Of a stretch of 54,803 nucleotides of DNA, positions 51,777 to 54,803 are shown piece by piece (the stretch's first letter is position 1; each line of letters opens with the position of its first letter). The notes beneath the pieces were generated by a model. It did no database searches and had not been told where the DNA came from. It saw only the letters and a list, made by a program, of their open reading frames with translations. This stretch comes from Zygnema circumcarinatum (taxonomy: Eukaryota; Streptophyta; Zygnematophyceae; Zygnematales; Zygnemataceae): NCBI GenBank assembly GCA_037447605.1, contig CM074821.1, positions 956,705 to 1,011,507 on the forward strand, given 5' to 3'. A program made the position numbers and the translations under genes.

Positions 51777-53918
51777 AGGAAAAATCCAGACGGAAGGTGC
51801 TCCGCATTTTGTCGGAATGCTGGTTCTTCTCCTCTGTCAACAACTCACAAGCAGGAGGAATCGGTAGGTGAACGCGATTCTAGTTGAAGTAGGGTTGGGA
51901 CGGGAGGGAACAGGGAACTCAGTGGAATCTCGGATGCTTGTGGCAAGCTGCGTGAGCAGCACCCTCGTTGCTCTGAGAGCTTGGAACAAGCATTCGAGGA
52001 GAAAAAAGCAGGGAAGGATCCTTTCTGGCCCGTGGAGGTACTGCGCCATACATTAAAGAATGTTGGTGTAAGGGCTAGAGAAAGGGGAGAGAGAGGGGAA
52101 AGAGAGAGAGGGGAAAGAGAGAGAGAGAGAGAGAGAGAGTGGGGGGGGGGGAGATAGCCATGCATGGCTGGCTGGACCTGTATAATGGTTAAAGGCAGGG
52201 GCTGTGGGGGGGTGTGTAGGGGCTGTCCGCAATGCTGGCAGGGATGGTGTCTGCTTTTTCAGGACAGCAATAATAATGGGTATATTACTATTTAATAACT
52301 AGCGTAGCTTGGGAGGGTTGGTTTTAAGGGCCCTGCAGATCCCGCACTCGTTCTGGAGGGTGCCTGTAACCGGTGCCAAGATTTTGCAACTTCCCAAGCA
52401 GCAGTGTTCTTATGAAAATCCTAAAAATACTGCTGCTGGGAGCACAGTTGTATTGTTTCTGGCAACGGACGAACTCTAGTGTAGAGCGAAACTAGGGCTT
52501 TAGAGGGCAGTAGAGGGGCGGAGGAGCCTGCTAGGACACTCCAGGTGGCACGTTCTGATTGGTTAATATGGGGGTCGAAGATGTGCAGGGAAGCTCCTTT
52601 TGCAAGAAACTGCAAGCCCAACCCTATTGGATAGCCCTATGTAATGTGCAGCTTTGTAAGGCAGAGTAGGACTAGGTAGGTGGTCCACGGAGTTGTCTGT
52701 CCATGGAAGCTTTGTCTGGGACTTTGCGAACGTTGACTGTCTCTCCCAACCTCCCCTGTTCCTTTCTTTCCCTCTCCTCCTTCACCCTCCTGTTCCCCCG
52801 TATCTGTGGATGCCGGCGGCAGCTTGCGGGCACATGGAAATGAAGGGATACGTGAGGCATCTGCGCTTATTCAACTTCTCTAAATTGCTCTTACTGCAGC
52901 TTGCAATATTTGTAAATTCCAAAGGGGGTAAGTGGGGAGGCTCACGCAGGTGGGTGGGAGAGGTGGGGGTGAGTAGGTAGGGAGGTTTCTTCGTTTGAGT
53001 ATAAACTACGCTCATCACGCCTAATATGACATTCGCTATATTTTCGAAAGGCATGGACCAGCGATTAGTCATAACGATACATTTGTGCTCAGAATAGCCC
53101 CCTTCTACCTTCTTCCACATCCCCCTGTACCTACCTATTCAGCAATAATAGTTGTGTTCTTTTTTTGAAAACACCAGCACCCATTATAATACTCACAAAA
53201 TAACTAAGTGATAACGTCCTTGTTAACGCTACAACGAAAGTCGATACTTCTGCTGCAAAAAAGCATCGTTATATTATACAATGATTCGTCACTCCATTGG
53301 AGGAGGAGAACTGCCATTGATCTTACGATGACTCGGCCACTCGATTAGGGAAGGAAGTGGCATTGATCTCGTGATGGCGATGATGCCATCAGATGTTCAT
53401 GGACAAAATCAACATCATGGGGAACCACGAGGGACTGGTCGCCAAGGACCTAAGCACAAAAGAAAAAAGCGATTAGTCGTCCGCTTCTCGCTGCTAGCCA
53501 AGTCCTTAGTCAGCCACTTTTAGCCAACTGGCTAGCTACTAATGCGTCGCCCTCCGACCGCCAGCGTCGAGAGCGGAGAGCAGCGCGGGAGGGTACAAAC
53601 TCGGCCCTGTTAAGATCAAGCCAATCACAGATTGCCAGTTGTACATATTTCTGACGTGGCAGGCTGAGATTGGGCGAATCTAGAAGCAGGCGCGCAATGC
53701 CCTCCCCATCAATGGGACGCCCTCACAGTTAAGTTCCTCCTCAATGCACTCAGGAGGGTGGCCCTGCCGGCATTAAAATCTCCATTTTTTTATTTTTTCT
53801 CTGAAAGAAGAAGAGCTGCAGCTCCATTCTATTCCACTTTTACTTAATTGAAGTGCAGAATCTGGCATTGGGTCGCTGAAAGGGAGCCCCACATCATACA
53901 TTCCGTGCAGCCTCAGCG
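51777..53918. other. Intergenic region; GA tract and dispersed repeat
   Basis: 3' flank of the kinase gene, then a GAGAGGGGAAA/GA tract with poly-G (52076-52152), unremarkable sequence to 53280, and a copy of the dispersed repeat at 53349-53440. 53680-53918 is the likely promoter and leader of the DUF212 gene, with CT-rich words near 53800. Confidence 0.5.
53349..53440. repeat. Dispersed repeat, copy 2
   Basis: Contains GTGGCATTGATCTCGTGATG, GATGCCATCAGATGT and ATGGGGAACCACGAGG; homologous to 27480-27565 in the same orientation, roughly 80 percent by eye. Confidence 0.65.
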
Positions 53919-54717
53919 ATGGCTATGGCGACTGTGCCTCACTCAGCTGTGTCGATGGCGGGCTCTCTTGCTGCCACGTGGCAGAGCCCCATCGTTTCTG
54001 GAGGCTCCTCCATTCCGGCAGTCGTTGCTCCGCCTGGGAGAGCTGCTCTTTGCGCATGTGAAGCTTCGCAGAAGGCAGAAATGTGCTTCAAGAAAAGTCT
54101 TTTTAAGACTAACATTTTCAGCAATTTGGATCATATGCATCACTCGCATTTTACATCTCATTTTCGGCCGATTTTCTCCAAGAAAATGTATGGAAATTCC
54201 GTTAAAGCGAGAGTGCGTTTCAGACATCGAACGGCGAAAGTGTCAGCGAGCTTTGGAGAGGAGCTGCTGCACAATGAGGTGATTTGCCCAGGATGCAGTT
54301 TTTATGTGTAAGGTTGCCAAAATAGATTTTTTTTTTAAGATATATTTAACAAGGGAGATTTAACATGACAGTTTGCAGGGAGAAGGATGGCAGAGTTGGA
54401 CAAAAAGTCAAACAAATTGACCCTAATTCTTGGCCATCCTTCAACAGCAATGCATGGTCATGCTTCTCTTAATCATCGACTTTTGTCCTTATCTTTGTCC
54501 GTTGCTTTATCTTTAGTTTTGTTTCTATTTTCCTTTCTGCTGATTTTTTTCTTTATTTCTATTCTATTCAATTTTCTTATTGCAGGCGCTTGCAACTGCA
54601 ACAGCAGCAATGCTATCTGCGCAGCTTTTGAAACCTTTCACTGCGGCATTGTCTGGGCAGGGCTTCAACTTGAAGCTGGTCATCAAATCCGGGGGGATGC
54701 CATCCTCACATTCTGCG
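53919..54717 (+). CDS. DUF212 (acid phosphatase/haloperoxidase-related) plastid membrane protein, partial
   Basis: Exon 1 53919-54278 and exon 2 54586-54717 are phase 0; the rest lies beyond the window. Exon 1 starts MAMATVPHSAVS and encodes about 120 Ser/Ala/Arg-rich residues, like a plastid transit peptide with an unconserved linker. Exon 2 encodes MLSAQLLKP then KLVIKSGGMPSSHSA, the hallmark of the DUF212/YuiD divergent-PAP2 membrane family. In plants these are predicted plastid membrane proteins of mostly unknown function. Exon 2 ends at a GCG|GTCAGT donor directly after SSHSA. The family call rests on about 40 residues but the SGGMPSSHSA motif is distinctive. Confidence 0.85.
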
Positions 54718-54787
54718 GTCAGTTTTAGTTTTCCTCTTAGAAAGAATAAGGGAATGAGCGAGAGGAGGAAGATTACCTCCTCATCAA

Positions 54788-54803
54788 CCCCCCCCCCCCC
54801 CCC
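54788..54803. repeat. Terminal poly-C run
   Basis: The window ends in 16 consecutive C. This is a plausible contig-end sequencing artefact or a homopolymer that stopped the assembly. Confidence 0.6.

Overview
This is a eukaryotic nuclear window, almost certainly from a streptophyte (a charophyte alga or an early land plant; the sequence alone does not decide which). The evidence is GT-AG spliced genes that match plant families closely (chloroplast ferredoxin-NADP reductase, BODYGUARD-type hydrolase, LPEAT2-type acyltransferase, ATM-type mitochondrial ABC transporter, MS5/POLLENLESS3-like TPR protein, PTI1-like kinase, DUF212 protein) and CCCTAAA/TTTAGGG words. All exon models were built by hand from splice sites, reading phase and family conservation.

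Layout. 43-2719 (-): BODYGUARD-like alpha/beta hydrolase. 3954-4822 (+): two phase-compatible candidate exons of unknown function. 6151-10155 (-): LPEAT2-like acyltransferase with EF-hands. 12038-about 24061 (-): ATM/ABCB7-type half transporter, at least 19 coding exons, whose introns hold most of the repeats in the window. 24268-26250 (-): decayed exons of a second copy of that transporter. 29252-33213 (+): MS5/POLLENLESS3-like TPR protein. 35783-39092 (+): complete FNR, nine exons. 42908-45606 (+): divergent N-motor kinesin. 48596-51776 (+): PTI1-like kinase lacking catalytic residues. 53919-54717 (+): first two exons of a DUF212 plastid protein cut by the window end.

The main structural anomaly is at 17603-20268. 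About 1.32 kb holding four ABC exons occurs twice without visible difference, on either side of a 10-N gap. Splicing through both copies would break the frame, so this looks like an unmerged contig overlap rather than biology. Other features are a 12-unit, 70-bp CCCTAAA-rich tandem array with an inverted arm, GA/TA and G-rich arrays inside one gene, intergenic clusters of an alternating CAACCATTG/CAATGGTTG word, and over-use of GCCACGTGG.

The genes do not form a pathway. They are a typical mix of unrelated plant loci: surface and membrane lipids, mitochondrial Fe-S export, photosynthetic electron transfer, signalling and cytoskeleton. I found no clearly new system. The best leads are the PTI1-like pseudokinase, the decayed ABC paralog, the altered acyltransferase motif and the repeat families.
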